DNA of 64,000 nucleotides from Glutamicibacter sp002979865. Lineage in GTDB: Bacteria; Actinomycetota; Actinomycetes; Actinomycetales; Micrococcaceae. Where the stretch lies: assembly GCF_050030965.1 (NCBI RefSeq), contig NZ_CP188297.1, positions 2,790,001 to 2,854,000 on the forward strand, written 5' to 3'. Shown here one piece after another: positions 25,541 to 33,486 of the stretch (position 1 is its first letter; the number at the start of each line of letters is the position of its first letter). The notes below the pieces were generated by a model, which worked only from the letters and a program-made list of their open reading frames with translations, was not told the DNA's origin and did no database searches. The translations under genes and the position numbers were made by a program.

Positions 25541-26374
25541 TTGGCTTTAGGACAGCCGAAAATCGAGTACAAATCCAACTCCGAGATCCTGAAGATGCGC
25601 CAGGCCGGATTGGTGCTGGCTGAAGCGCTGGACGAAGCCGTTGCGATGGCTCGGCCCGGGGTGCGGACCGAAGAGATCAACCAGGCCTTTGGCAAGGTGC
25701 TCGAACGCCACAACGCGACCAGCAACTTCCTTGGCTACCATGGCTTCCCAGCGAACATCTGCGCTTCGGTCAATCACGAGGTAGTCCACGGCTTCCCATC
25801 GGACTACGAGCTGAGGGACGGCGACGTGCTGAAGATCGATGGCGGCGCCATCATCGACGGCTGGCACTCCGACTCGGCACGCACCGTGCTGGTGGGCGAG
25901 AACATCGACCCAGCTGACCAGCGCCTGAGCGACATCACCGAGCAGGCCATGTGGGCCGGCATCGCCGCGGCGGCCAACGCACGCTTCATCGGCCAGATCG
26001 GCCAGGCCATCGATGACTTCGTCACCAGCCAGCCAGGCGACGAGCTGGGCATCCTCGAGGATTACTGCGGCCATGGCATCGGTTCGCAGATGCACATGGC
26101 ACCGGATGTGCTGAACTACAACTCGGGGCACCGCGGCCCACGCATCAAGCCGGGCATGTGCTTGGCCATCGAGCCAATGCTGGTTCGCGGTGGCATCGAA
26201 ACCTCCGTGCTGGAAGACGACTGGACTGTTGTCACCAACGACAAGTCCAACGCCTCGCAGTGGGAGCACACCGTGGCATTCCACATGGGCGGCATCTGGG
26301 TATTGACCGCGCACGATGGGGGAGCGGCCGGACTGGCCCCATTCGGCGTGACCCCATCGCCGATCCAGGGCTAG
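25541..26374 (+). CDS. map: Type I methionine aminopeptidase
   Basis: 277 residues. Removes the initiator methionine from new proteins. The five metal ligands are visible: Asp in LKIDGGAIIDGWHSD (two), His in GHGIGSQMH, Glu in AIEPML and Glu in WEHTVAF. TTG start with AGGGGA at 25529-25534. Standard place after secY-adk in actinobacteria. Confidence 0.96.
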   Translation: MALGQPKIEYKSNSEILKMRQAGLVLAEALDEAVAMARPGVRTEEINQAFGKVLERHNATSNFLGYHGFPANICASVNHEVVHGFPSDYELRDGDVLKIDGGAIIDGWHSDSARTVLVGENIDPADQRLSDITEQAMWAGIAAAANARFIGQIGQAIDDFVTSQPGDELGILEDYCGHGIGSQMHMAPDVLNYNSGHRGPRIKPGMCLAIEPMLVRGGIETSVLEDDWTVVTNDKSNASQWEHTVAFHMGGIWVLTAHDGGAAGLAPFGVTPSPIQG

Positions 26375-26394
26375 CACCAGCCTGGAAATCATCG

Positions 26395-26440
26395 GATCCA
26401 GTACGCCACATGGCTGTGGCGTGCTGGATCTAACATTTTA
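26395..26440 (+). terminator. Probable terminator after map
   Basis: 16-bp stem with one G-U pair, arms 26395-26410 and 26415-26430, followed by TAACATTTTA. Stem strong, U-run interrupted. Confidence 0.65.
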
Positions 26441-26455
26441 AATGTCAATGAACGA

Positions 26456-26485
26456 TTGGCACTGTGTGGACTAATGCCGTATCGT
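26456..26485 (+). promoter_or_regulatory. Candidate infA operon promoter
   Basis: TTGGCA (26456-26461), 18-bp spacer, TATCGT (26480-26485). The ~110-nt leader holds AAAACCC/GGGTTTT (26516-26531) and TTGTTGG/CCAACAA (26564-26586) hairpins. Confidence 0.45.
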
Positions 26486-26604
26486 TGTTTGTTGGTTCCT
26501 GATTTAATTGCGCCTAAAACCCTCGGGTTTTCGGTACAGGGATCAAGGACCAGAACCAATTACTTGTTGGTGGAAATTGCCAACAAAAAAAGTTAGCGGG
26601 GAAA

Positions 26605-26826
26605 ATGGGCAAGAAGGAAGGCGTCATCCAGGTAGAGGGCACCGTCTCGGAAGCACTGCCGAACGCGATGTTCCGCGTGGAGCTGCCGAATGGACACGTA
26701 GTGCTCGCCACTATCTCGGGTAAGATGCGTCAGCACTACATTCGAATCCTCCCAGAGGACCGAGTGCAGGTTGAAATGAGCCCATACGACCTCAACCGAG
26801 GTCGCATCGTTTACCGCTACAAGTAA
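26605..26826 (+). CDS. infA: Translation initiation factor IF-1
   Basis: 73 residues, an OB-fold protein that occupies the 30S A site during initiation. VEGTVSEALPNAMFRVELPNG and ISGKMRQHYIRILPEDRV are diagnostic. AGCGGGGAAA precedes the ATG. Head of the infA-rpmJ-rpsM-rpsK-rpoA-rplQ group. Confidence 0.97.
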   Translation: MGKKEGVIQVEGTVSEALPNAMFRVELPNGHVVLATISGKMRQHYIRILPEDRVQVEMSPYDLNRGRIVYRYK

Positions 26827-26951
26827 ATCTGCAGAATCCAAGACTTTCCCAGCGTGCGCAGCGCAATCTTGTGCTACGGCCGCTGAATGATGTTCTTGGG
26901 CAAAGCTTTTTACTGCTCCACATTTAACTGCAACCGCAAAAGGACAAAGCC

Positions 26952-27065
26952 TTGAAGGTTAACCCTAGCGTGAAGCCGATCTGCGACAAGTGCAAGGTGA
27001 TCCGTCGTAACGGCGTGGTCATGGTGATCTGCGAGAACCCACGCCACAAGCAGCGTCAGGGCTAA
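26952..27065 (+). CDS. rpmJ: 50S ribosomal protein L36 (zinc-binding form)
   Basis: 37 codons from TTG 26952: MKVNPSVKPICDKCKVIRR and then GVVMVICENPRHKQRQG. The zinc ligands CxxC, C and H are all present, so this is the C+ form. AAAAGGA at 26938-26944 is the ribosome site. It lies between infA and rpsM as expected. A small 8-bp hairpin (27064-27071 with 27076-27083) overlaps its stop. Confidence 0.95.
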   Translation: MKVNPSVKPICDKCKVIRRNGVVMVICENPRHKQRQG

Positions 27066-27102
27066 TTCCGTTTTTACGGGATTCCCACGCGTAGTCAATT
27101 AG

Positions 27103-27182
27103 GCAGTATCAGCTAGGACGAAAGTCCTGGTGTACCCCCGGATTCGGAGGCCGGGGCCGTGAGCAATCACGGAAGGTACTGC
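27103..27182 (+). ncRNA. Predicted structured leader RNA (four-way junction) upstream of rpsM
   Basis: Hand folding gives a complete cloverleaf-like junction. P1 is 27103-27110 with 27175-27182 (8 bp, one G-U). P2 is 27112-27119 with 27124-27131 (8 bp including three G-U, GAAA tetraloop). P3 is 27136-27141 with 27151-27156 (6 G-C pairs). P4 is 27157-27162 with 27167-27172 (6 bp, GCAA tetraloop) and is contiguous with P3. The two GNRA loops and near absence of unpaired bases argue against chance. It lies 31 nt before the rpsM start, so a role in translational control by a ribosomal protein is plausible. It is not a tRNA: no 7-base anticodon loop. Confidence 0.6.
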
Positions 27183-27213
27183 TCCAGACCTCCGTTCGTT
27201 GAAAGGTAGCCAC

Positions 27214-27588
27214 TTGGCTCGTTTAGCAGGCGTGGACATTCCACGCGAGAAGCGCGTAATTATCGCGCTGACTTACATCTACGGCGTGGGCAAGACCCGT
27301 GCAGAAGAGACCATCGCAGCGACCGGCATCAGCCCGGACACTCGCGTCAAGGATCTCACCGATGACCAGCTCGTGCAGCTGCGCGACTTCGTCGAAGGCA
27401 CCTACAAGGTTGAAGGTGACCTGCGCCGTGAGGTTCAGGCTGACATTCGCCGCAAGGTTGAGATCGGATCCTACGAAGGTATTCGTCACCGTAAGGGCCT
27501 GCCGGTCCGCGGTCAGCGCACCAAGACCAACGCACGTACCCGTAAGGGCCCGAAGCGTACCGTCGCAGGTAAGAAGAAGACTCGCTAA
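27214..27588 (+). CDS. rpsM: 30S ribosomal protein S13
   Basis: 124 residues from TTG 27214, the usual length; GAAAGG at 27201-27206 supports this over the in-frame TTG 27199. S13 forms bridges to the 50S and contacts the P-site tRNA. MARLAGVDIPREKRVIIALTY-type opening, RHRKGLPVRGQRTKTNARTR are diagnostic. Preceded by the structured leader at 27103-27182. Confidence 0.97.
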   Translation: MARLAGVDIPREKRVIIALTYIYGVGKTRAEETIAATGISPDTRVKDLTDDQLVQLRDFVEGTYKVEGDLRREVQADIRRKVEIGSYEGIRHRKGLPVRGQRTKTNARTRKGPKRTVAGKKKTR

Positions 27589-27631
27589 ATCTTAGCGATC
27601 TAGTTCAAATACTTTTTTCGTAGGAGAAGAA

Positions 27632-28033
27632 ATGCCCCCAAAGACTCGTGGAGCGGTACGTAAGCCGCGTCGCAAGGACAAAAAGAATATTGCGCAGGGA
27701 CAGGCGCATATCAAGAGCACCTTCAACAACACCATCGTATCGATCACCGATCCGACTGGCGCTGTTATCTCGTGGGCTTCGGCCGGCGAGGTAGGCATGA
27801 AGGGTTCGCGCAAGTCGACCCCATACGCTGCCCAGATGGCTGCTGAGTCCGCTGCAAAGCGCGCTCAGGAGCACGGCATGCGCAAGGTTGACGTTTTCGT
27901 CAAGGGCCCAGGCTCGGGACGCGAAACCGCGATCCGTTCGCTGCAGGCTGCTGGCCTTGAGGTTGGATCCATCCAGGATGTTTCCCCAAGCGCTCACAAC
28001 GGTTGCCGCCCATCGAAGCGTCGCCGCGTCTAA
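27632..28033 (+). CDS. rpsK: 30S ribosomal protein S11
   Basis: 133 residues. S11 is on the 30S platform near the mRNA exit. HIKSTFNNTIVSITDPTGAV, KSTPYAAQMAAE and the terminal HNGCRPSKRRRV are diagnostic. GTAGGAGAAG precedes the ATG. No rpsD follows; rpoA is next after 170 bp. Confidence 0.98.
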   Translation: MPPKTRGAVRKPRRKDKKNIAQGQAHIKSTFNNTIVSITDPTGAVISWASAGEVGMKGSRKSTPYAAQMAAESAAKRAQEHGMRKVDVFVKGPGSGRETAIRSLQAAGLEVGSIQDVSPSAHNGCRPSKRRRV

Positions 28034-28059
28034 TTGATTCGCTAGGCTTAGCCTAAGAA

Positions 28060-28095
28060 GTCACCGAAGCATTCACTCGTGGGTGCTCCGGTGAC
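28060..28095 (+). other. Hairpin in the rpsK-rpoA spacer
   Basis: 12-bp arms 28060-28071 and 28084-28095 with one mismatch, followed by TGTCTT. A second pair (TAGCCTG 28110-28116 with CAGGCTA 28138-28144) follows. It may act as an attenuator or stability element setting rpoA levels relative to r-proteins. Confidence 0.5.
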
Positions 28096-28203
28096 TGTCT
28101 TGGACTTATTAGCCTGCAAAAAGACGAACGGCCACCTCAGGCTACCGTCGTTTCCACCCCCGTGAGGCGTCATATAGCGGACGCTCGCTGAAAGGAAATG
28201 TAA

Positions 28204-29205
28204 GTGCTCATTACGCAGCGCCCAACCCTGACCGAAGAAGTAGTTGCCGAAAACCGCTCCCGGTTCGTTATCGAACCACTGGAGCCAGGCTTTGGCTACA
28301 CCCTTGGTAACTCGCTCCGCCGTACCCTGCTCTCTTCGATTCCTGGTGCTTCTGTCACCAGTGTTCGAATTGACGGTGTACTGCATGAGTTCACCACCGT
28401 AGCCGGTGTCAAGGAAGATGTCACCGAACTGGTCTTGAACATCAAGAACCTGTCAGTATCTTCCGAGCACGACGAGCCAGTCGTTGCCTACCTGCGCAAG
28501 CAGGGCCCGGGCATCGTTACTGCAGCGGACATCACCCCTCCAGCAGGTGTGGAGTTCCACAACCCTGATCTGCACATCGCCACCCTCAACGCCAATGGCA
28601 AGTTCGACATGGAACTGACCATTGAGCGCGGCCGTGGCTATGTGTCTGCCGCTCAGAACAAGAACATTGATGGCGAGATCGGTCGAATCCCAGTTGATTC
28701 GATCTACTCCCCAGTGTTGAAGGTGACCTTCCGCGTGGAAGCAACCCGTGTCGAGCAGCGCACCGACTTCGATCGTTTGATCGTTGACGTGGAGACCAAG
28801 GAATCGATCACCCCGCGCGATGCAGTTGCATCCGCAGGTACCACCCTGGTTGAGCTGTTCGGTTTGTTCCGCGAACTGAACACTCAGGCTGAAGGTATCG
28901 AAATCGGTCCATCGCCAACCGATGCAGCTATGGCTGCTGACATGGCGCTGCCGATCGAGGATCTGGAACTCACCGTTCGTTCGTACAACTGCTTGAAGCG
29001 TGAGGGCATCCACTCTGTGGGTGAACTCGTAACCCGCTCCGAGGCCGACTTGATGGACATCCGCAACTTCGGTGCGAAGTCCATTGACGAAGTCAAGGCC
29101 AAGCTGGTTGAACTGGGTCTGGCCCTGAAGGATTCCCCTCCAGGCTTCGATCTGGCCGCTCGTAGCGCCATCGACGATGGCGACGAATACGACGAAGGTC
29201 TGTAA
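28204..29205 (+). CDS. rpoA: RNA polymerase alpha subunit
   Basis: 333 residues. Alpha dimerises to nucleate RNA polymerase and its C-terminal domain contacts UP elements and activators. N-terminal domain: FVIEPLEPGFGYTLGNSLRR and RRTLLSSIPGASVTSV. C-terminal domain: LELTVRSYNCLKREGI and NFGAKSIDEVKAKL. GTG start with AAAGGAAA upstream. Confidence 0.98.
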   Translation: MLITQRPTLTEEVVAENRSRFVIEPLEPGFGYTLGNSLRRTLLSSIPGASVTSVRIDGVLHEFTTVAGVKEDVTELVLNIKNLSVSSEHDEPVVAYLRKQGPGIVTAADITPPAGVEFHNPDLHIATLNANGKFDMELTIERGRGYVSAAQNKNIDGEIGRIPVDSIYSPVLKVTFRVEATRVEQRTDFDRLIVDVETKESITPRDAVASAGTTLVELFGLFRELNTQAEGIEIGPSPTDAAMAADMALPIEDLELTVRSYNCLKREGIHSVGELVTRSEADLMDIRNFGAKSIDEVKAKLVELGLALKDSPPGFDLAARSAIDDGDEYDEGL

Positions 29206-29287
29206 GACCCGCGTCTAGCGACACACTACTTCATCCGACTGAACGAAATATTCGTCCAGTACGGGTTATTCATCTAGGAGAACCACA

Positions 29288-29734
29288 ATGCCTACCCCTA
29301 CCAAGGGTCCGCGTCTCGGCGGCAGTGCAGCACATGAGCGATTGATTTTCGCTAACATGTCGGCACAGCTCTTCGAGAACAAGAAGATCACCACCACCCT
29401 GACCCGTGCCAAGCGTCTGCGTCCACACGCAGAGCGCCTGATCACCTTCGCTAAGCGCGGAGACCTGGCTTCGCGTCGCCGCGTCCAGGCCGTCATCGCT
29501 TCGCGTTCGCGCACCAACAAGTCGATCGTTCACGAACTGTTCGAGAACATCGCACCAGCAATGGCAAACCGCGAGGGTGGCTACACCCGCATCACCAAGA
29601 TCGGTAACCGCAAGGGCGACAACGCTCCTATGGCTGTTATCGAGCTCGTGATGGAGCCAGTTTCGCCAAAGCAGGCTGTCGTCAAGGAAGCCACCAAGGC
29701 TACCGAGAAGGCTGCTGAGACCGAAGAGGCCTAA
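29288..29734 (+). CDS. rplQ: 50S ribosomal protein L17
   Basis: 148 residues; core about 120 plus an Ala/Glu-rich tail. L17 borders the exit tunnel. MPTPTKGPRLGGSAAHERLI and ITTTLTRAKRLRPHAE are diagnostic. CTAGGAGAA precedes the ATG. Last gene of the alpha operon. Confidence 0.97.
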   Translation: MPTPTKGPRLGGSAAHERLIFANMSAQLFENKKITTTLTRAKRLRPHAERLITFAKRGDLASRRRVQAVIASRSRTNKSIVHELFENIAPAMANREGGYTRITKIGNRKGDNAPMAVIELVMEPVSPKQAVVKEATKATEKAAETEEA

Positions 29735-29771
29735 GCCCCTTCGAGCTAATGCTCTCTGCCTGCAAAGGCGA

Positions 29772-29818
29772 AAAAGATTCCCGTTGGATCCGCAAGGAAC
29801 CAACGGGAATCTTTTTTT
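29772..29818 (+). terminator. Terminator after rplQ
   Basis: 16-bp stem, arms 29772-29787 and 29800-29815, T-run to 29818. A run of A on the other side means it could also end the convergent lipoprotein transcript. Confidence 0.93.
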
Positions 29819-29893
29819 ATGCCTGTTTGCGTGAAGACGCGGGTGATCTTGCCCGTCAGTTGGAGGGCAGGGGCATCCGCATCTTGGAATTGC

Positions 29894-30334
29894 CTAGCTG
29901 AACGAATCCATGTCCGGGCAAGCCGTATTCAGGTATTCGGTAGCCTCGGAAGCCTCAGCCGTATCCAGTTCGGCGATCTTCTGCGAAATTTCCATCATGT
30001 TGCTGCTGTTGCCCTCAGCCATCAGGCCAGCCATTTTCTTGGTCTGCTCCGATGCCGCATTCAAGGACGTGGCAAGCTTGTTGTCCTTCGTGTTCTCAGC
30101 GGCTTCGCCCAGGATGGAATCAAACTCGTTCATGATCTCGGCATAAGCCGATGTATCGCCAGCCAAGAGCTCAGCGCTGGAGTCCTCCGCCTTCTTCTGC
30201 AGTCCGCGTTCAGCCACCTGGTCGTTGATGTAAACGCAGGTTTCCTCGGTGGACAGTTTGCCTGCACTGCAACCAGTGAGCATGACAGATGCAAGGGTGA
30301 GCGCAGCGGCAGATGCCGCGAACTTTTTCAACAT
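29894..30334 (-). CDS. Small putative lipoprotein, function unknown (paralogue A)
   Basis: 146 residues. Signal peptide MLKKFAASAAALTLASVMLTGC with lipobox LTGC; the mature part is helical and acidic, with Cys in LSTEETCVYIND and near the C-terminus (NTACPDMDS), possibly a disulfide. AAGGA lies 7 nt before the ATG. No known family recognised. The next gene upstream on the same strand shares the motif after the lipobox (SAGKLSTEETC here, SSGQLSTKQSC there) and the C-terminal TACP/ETCP cysteine, so the two are tandem paralogues. Confidence 0.8.
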   Translation of the reverse strand: MLKKFAASAAALTLASVMLTGCSAGKLSTEETCVYINDQVAERGLQKKAEDSSAELLAGDTSAYAEIMNEFDSILGEAAENTKDNKLATSLNAASEQTKKMAGLMAEGNSSNMMEISQKIAELDTAEASEATEYLNTACPDMDSFS

Positions 30335-30461
30335 GGAGATCCTTAGACGATGATGATCCGATGGCCCAGCACGTGAGGCACCGATAAGTACCTGTTTATT
30401 CTATAATCAGGAGTTATTGCAGGCAGTGTATGACATGAGCGGATCGGCAAGCAGCGGTTTC

Positions 30462-30914
30462 CTAAGAAGCGGACGGATCAGGTTCAGAAGCGGAAGCTGG
30501 GCACGTTTCACGCACATAGTCGGTGTATCGATCTTGCAGTCCGCCCTCGGCTGCCTCAACGTCTGACGCGAGCGTTGGATCGTCAAAGGAGCGATTGGCA
30601 ATGAGGTCAATGAAGTCTTGGTAGTTTTCGATTTCGGACCGCAATGCAGTGCGCAAGTGCCTATTGCCAGTTTGCTCGGAGACTTCCCGGTAGATGCCGA
30701 TGGCTGTTTCCAAAGCCTCAATCGCAGGTTGTGAATTCTGCGCAAGAATTCCCATATATGCCAGCGCCCACTTTTCCTCGATGAAATGCTCTACGGCCAG
30801 TTCATTAATGAGGGCGCATGATTGCTTTGTGCTCAGCTGTCCCGAACTGCAACCACTTAAGCAGAGCGGGACAGCAGCGGATATCGCGATAAAGCTAACT
30901 GCATTCCTGAACAT
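30462..30914 (-). CDS. Small putative lipoprotein, function unknown (paralogue B)
   Basis: 150 residues. Signal peptide ending in lipobox LSGC, then SSGQLSTKQSCALINELAVE, a helical middle with DFIDLIANRSFDDPTLASDV, and a C-terminal RETCPASASEPDPSAS. Conserved cysteine spacing with paralogue A points to one duplication. AAGG precedes the ATG. 127 bp separate the two genes. Surface or envelope role is inferred only from the lipoprotein signal. Confidence 0.78.
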   Translation of the reverse strand: MFRNAVSFIAISAAVPLCLSGCSSGQLSTKQSCALINELAVEHFIEEKWALAYMGILAQNSQPAIEALETAIGIYREVSEQTGNRHLRTALRSEIENYQDFIDLIANRSFDDPTLASDVEAAEGGLQDRYTDYVRETCPASASEPDPSAS

Positions 30915-31069
30915 GGCGAGACCTTAGAACGTTGCTAGTGAACCAGCCGCCTGCGCGGCAGGTCCGTGGAATGCACATAGGCTACTCCCGGCAGCAGCTC
31001 TCGTTTTGGCGCCTGTGGATAACGGCGTGAAGGCGGGCACTTGATTCGACGGTTGCACGTCTGCTTACG

Positions 31070-31075
31070 CATAAT
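31070..31075 (+). promoter_or_regulatory. Candidate -10 of leaderless truA
   Basis: CATAAT, 7 nt before ATG 31083; no Shine-Dalgarno sequence between. No clear -35. Confidence 0.4.
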
Positions 31076-31082
31076 TGAATAC

Positions 31083-32018
31083 ATGAGTACTCAGCCAGAA
31101 AGCATCGATCCAATGGGCACCACCGCATTGGGGGCCACTGCAGCACCAGCATGGATCCGCATGCGCATGGTGCTCGGATACGACGGTGCCGCCTATAGCG
31201 GTTGGGCTCGCCAGCCCAATGTCTTGGGCGTGCAGCAGCTGGTTGAAGAGGCCCTGGAAATGATGATCCGGCGCCGCGTGCGCGTGGTTGTTGCCGGACG
31301 CACCGATGCAGGTGTGCATGCCCGCCACCAGGTGGTGCACTTCGATTTGACCGAGGAAGAATACGCGGGACTGCCACGCAAGGCGCCCTTGGCTCCCGGT
31401 CCTGCGCTCGTACGCCGCATCAACGGCATCCTTGGCCGTCAAGATGGTGCCGTTTGGGTGCATGAAGCCGAACGCGCACCAAAAGGCTTCGATGCCCGCT
31501 TCTCCGCGCTGGCCCGCCGCTACTCCTACCGGATTGCCGATGGGCAGCAGCGCTGGGATCCACTGACCCGGCACCTGACCACGTGGCACCGTGAAGAGCT
31601 GGATGTCGAGGCGATGAATCGCGAGGCGCAAAGCGTGCTGGGCCGCCACGACTTCTTGACCTACTGCAAGCCCCGTCCGCATGCCACGACCATTCGTACC
31701 CTGCAGGAATTCACCTTCACCCGTGGAGCCGACGGCTTGGTACTGGCCCATTTGAAGGCCGATGCCTTCTGCCACAACATGGTCCGTGCGCTAATCGGTG
31801 CCGCGATGATGGTGGGGGACGGGCGTGAGCAACCGGGGTTCCTGGCCCAGCGGCTGGAACAGATGGTCCGCGACTCCAAGACCAAGCTTTCGCACCCGCG
31901 GGCCCTGGTCCTCGAAGAGGTCTACTACCCAGAGGTTGAAGAACTGGCGGAACGAGCACTCCTGACCCGCGCACGGCGAACCGAAGCCGAAGTTGACGAA
32001 GCCTGCATGGAAAGCTGA
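31083..32018 (+). CDS. truA: tRNA pseudouridine(38-40) synthase
   Basis: 311 residues from ATG 31083; the open frame begins at 31041 but the upstream part is unlikely to be translated. Converts U38-40 of the anticodon arm to pseudouridine. The catalytic aspartate is in VVAGRTDAGVHAR; YDGAAYSGWARQP and HNMVRALIGAAMMVG are further family blocks. Slightly longer than E. coli TruA at both ends. No ribosome site; see the -10 at 31070. Confidence 0.95.
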   Translation: MSTQPESIDPMGTTALGATAAPAWIRMRMVLGYDGAAYSGWARQPNVLGVQQLVEEALEMMIRRRVRVVVAGRTDAGVHARHQVVHFDLTEEEYAGLPRKAPLAPGPALVRRINGILGRQDGAVWVHEAERAPKGFDARFSALARRYSYRIADGQQRWDPLTRHLTTWHREELDVEAMNREAQSVLGRHDFLTYCKPRPHATTIRTLQEFTFTRGADGLVLAHLKADAFCHNMVRALIGAAMMVGDGREQPGFLAQRLEQMVRDSKTKLSHPRALVLEEVYYPEVEELAERALLTRARRTEAEVDEACMES

Positions 32019-32343
32019 TTAGCCGATAATCCCCGGGATCTTAAGGGTGTTGTTGCTCACGACGTACATGCTTTTTTGGCCGGAAACACTTTAATCCGCT
32101 AAACTTTTATGAGTTGTGTATGTCCACGTTCGACACTACACGCCCAAGCGTGACGGCTTAGTTGCATAGTCGCTGGTCTGCTGGGTGTGCGAACAATATA
32201 TGGACGGCCGGTTATCATCAGTCCTCACCTGGCGTACTGGTCTAAACACAAGAACAACACGACAGTGCCTGTCACTGGGGGATCTCACCGCCTTCAGCCA
32301 AGCGACTGTTTGACCAGAAACGAATCAACGTAAGGCAATTACT
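32019..32343 (+). other. 325-bp truA-rplM spacer with long rplM leader
   Basis: No gene seen. A promoter is proposed at 32076-32105, leaving a leader of about 230 nt before rplM. Within it CAGTG/CACTG (about 32263-32277) could pair; no larger fold is clear. Long leaders before rplM-rpsI can serve feedback by L13 in other bacteria; this is inference here. Confidence 0.45.
32076..32105 (+). promoter_or_regulatory. Probable rplM-rpsI promoter
   Basis: TTGGCC (32076-32081), 18-bp spacer, TAAACT (32100-32105). Confidence 0.55.
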
Positions 32344-32787
32344 GTGCGTACGTACACCCCAAAGCCGGCTGACCAGACTCGTCAGTGGTTTGTCATTGAC
32401 GCCACCGACGTAGTACTCGGCCGTCTCGCCGTCCAGGCCGCAACCCTGCTGCGCGGCAAGCACAAGCCAACCTATGCTGCACACATGGACATGGGCGACC
32501 ATGTCATCATCATCAATGCAGACAAGGTTGCACTGACCGGTAAGAAGCTGCTGAACAAGCGCGCTTACCGCCACTCCGGTTTCCCAGGTGGCCTGAAGAG
32601 CATCAACTACGCAGACCTGCTGGAAAAGAACCCAGTACTGGCTGTTGAGAAGGCCATCAAGGGCATGCTGCCTAAGAACAAGCTTTCCGATGCCCAGCTG
32701 TCGAAGCTGAAGGTCTACCGCGGCGCCGAGCACCCACACGCTGCTCAGTCGCCAAAGGCACTGGAAATCACCCAGGTCGCTCAGTAG
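32344..32787 (+). CDS. rplM: 50S ribosomal protein L13
   Basis: 147 residues. L13 is an early 50S assembly protein. RTYTPKPADQTRQWFVIDA, VLGRLAVQAATLLRGKHK and KMxP-type block IKGMLPKNKLSDAQLSKLKVY are diagnostic. GTG start with GTAAGG upstream. Pairs with rpsI 38 bp downstream. Confidence 0.98.
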   Translation: MRTYTPKPADQTRQWFVIDATDVVLGRLAVQAATLLRGKHKPTYAAHMDMGDHVIIINADKVALTGKKLLNKRAYRHSGFPGGLKSINYADLLEKNPVLAVEKAIKGMLPKNKLSDAQLSKLKVYRGAEHPHAAQSPKALEITQVAQ

Positions 32788-32825
32788 TCCTGGCCCCGAG
32801 AAGAAATACTTAATAGGAGATTATC

Positions 32826-33326
32826 GTGGCTCAGAACGCTGAAGAAACCACTGAATTCGAAGGCGAGACCCCTTCGACTTACACCACCGAGACCTCTGCT
32901 TCGGCTGTAGTTGCCGAAACCGAGCGCGCTCCGCTTACCGTTCCAGGTGCAGCAGTTGGCCGTCGCAAGCAGGCTATCGCCCGCGTTCGCCTGGTACCAG
33001 GCACCGGCAAGTGGACCGTTAACGGTCGCACCCTGGAGAACTTCTTCCCTAACAAGCTGCACCAGCAGGACGTCAACGAGCCTTTCAAGATCCTTGGTCT
33101 TGAGGGTGCTTACGACGTTATCGCTCGTATCAACGGTGGCGGCATTTCCGGCCAGGCCGGTGCACTGCGTTTGGGTATCGCTCGCTCGCTGAACGAGATC
33201 GATCGCGATGCAAACCGCGCCACCCTGAAGAAGGCTGGCTACTTGACTCGTGACGCACGCGTCATCGAGCGCAAGAAGGCTGGTCTGAAGAAGGCACGTA
33301 AGGCTTCGCAGTTCTCGAAGCGCTAA
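32826..33326 (+). CDS. rpsI: 30S ribosomal protein S9 with N-terminal extension
   Basis: 166 residues; the core of about 127 begins near residue 40 (GAAVGRRKQAIARVRLVPGTG), after a Thr/Glu/Ala-rich extension. S9 reaches the P-site tRNA with its C-terminus, here KKARKASQFSKR. Such N-terminal extensions are common in actinobacteria. TAGGAGA precedes the GTG. A strong terminator follows. Confidence 0.97.
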   Translation: MAQNAEETTEFEGETPSTYTTETSASAVVAETERAPLTVPGAAVGRRKQAIARVRLVPGTGKWTVNGRTLENFFPNKLHQQDVNEPFKILGLEGAYDVIARINGGGISGQAGALRLGIARSLNEIDRDANRATLKKAGYLTRDARVIERKKAGLKKARKASQFSKR

Positions 33327-33345
33327 ACCTTGCTTCAAGGTCTTT

Positions 33346-33393
33346 CCAAAGGCCCTGGCATCCTGCAAAGGACGCCGGGGCCTTTGGCCTTTT
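33346..33393 (+). terminator. Terminator after rpsI
   Basis: 14-bp stem with one G-U pair, arms 33346-33359 and 33374-33387, followed by CCTTTT. Confidence 0.85.
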
Positions 33394-33486
33394 AACGCCG
33401 AAGACTGCAAGATCCCAGTAATCTTTTCTCATCTCACTGCCAATGCGGGACTTTAAGCCGTATAAATCAATGCAGAGGGCATATGA

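Noticed and set aside
27103..27182. Cloverleaf-like fold as a tRNA gene
   Set aside because: The arms have 4-, 9- and 4-base loops; there is no 7-base anticodon loop, no T-loop GTTCGAA-type sequence and no acceptor end. It is better described as a leader RNA.
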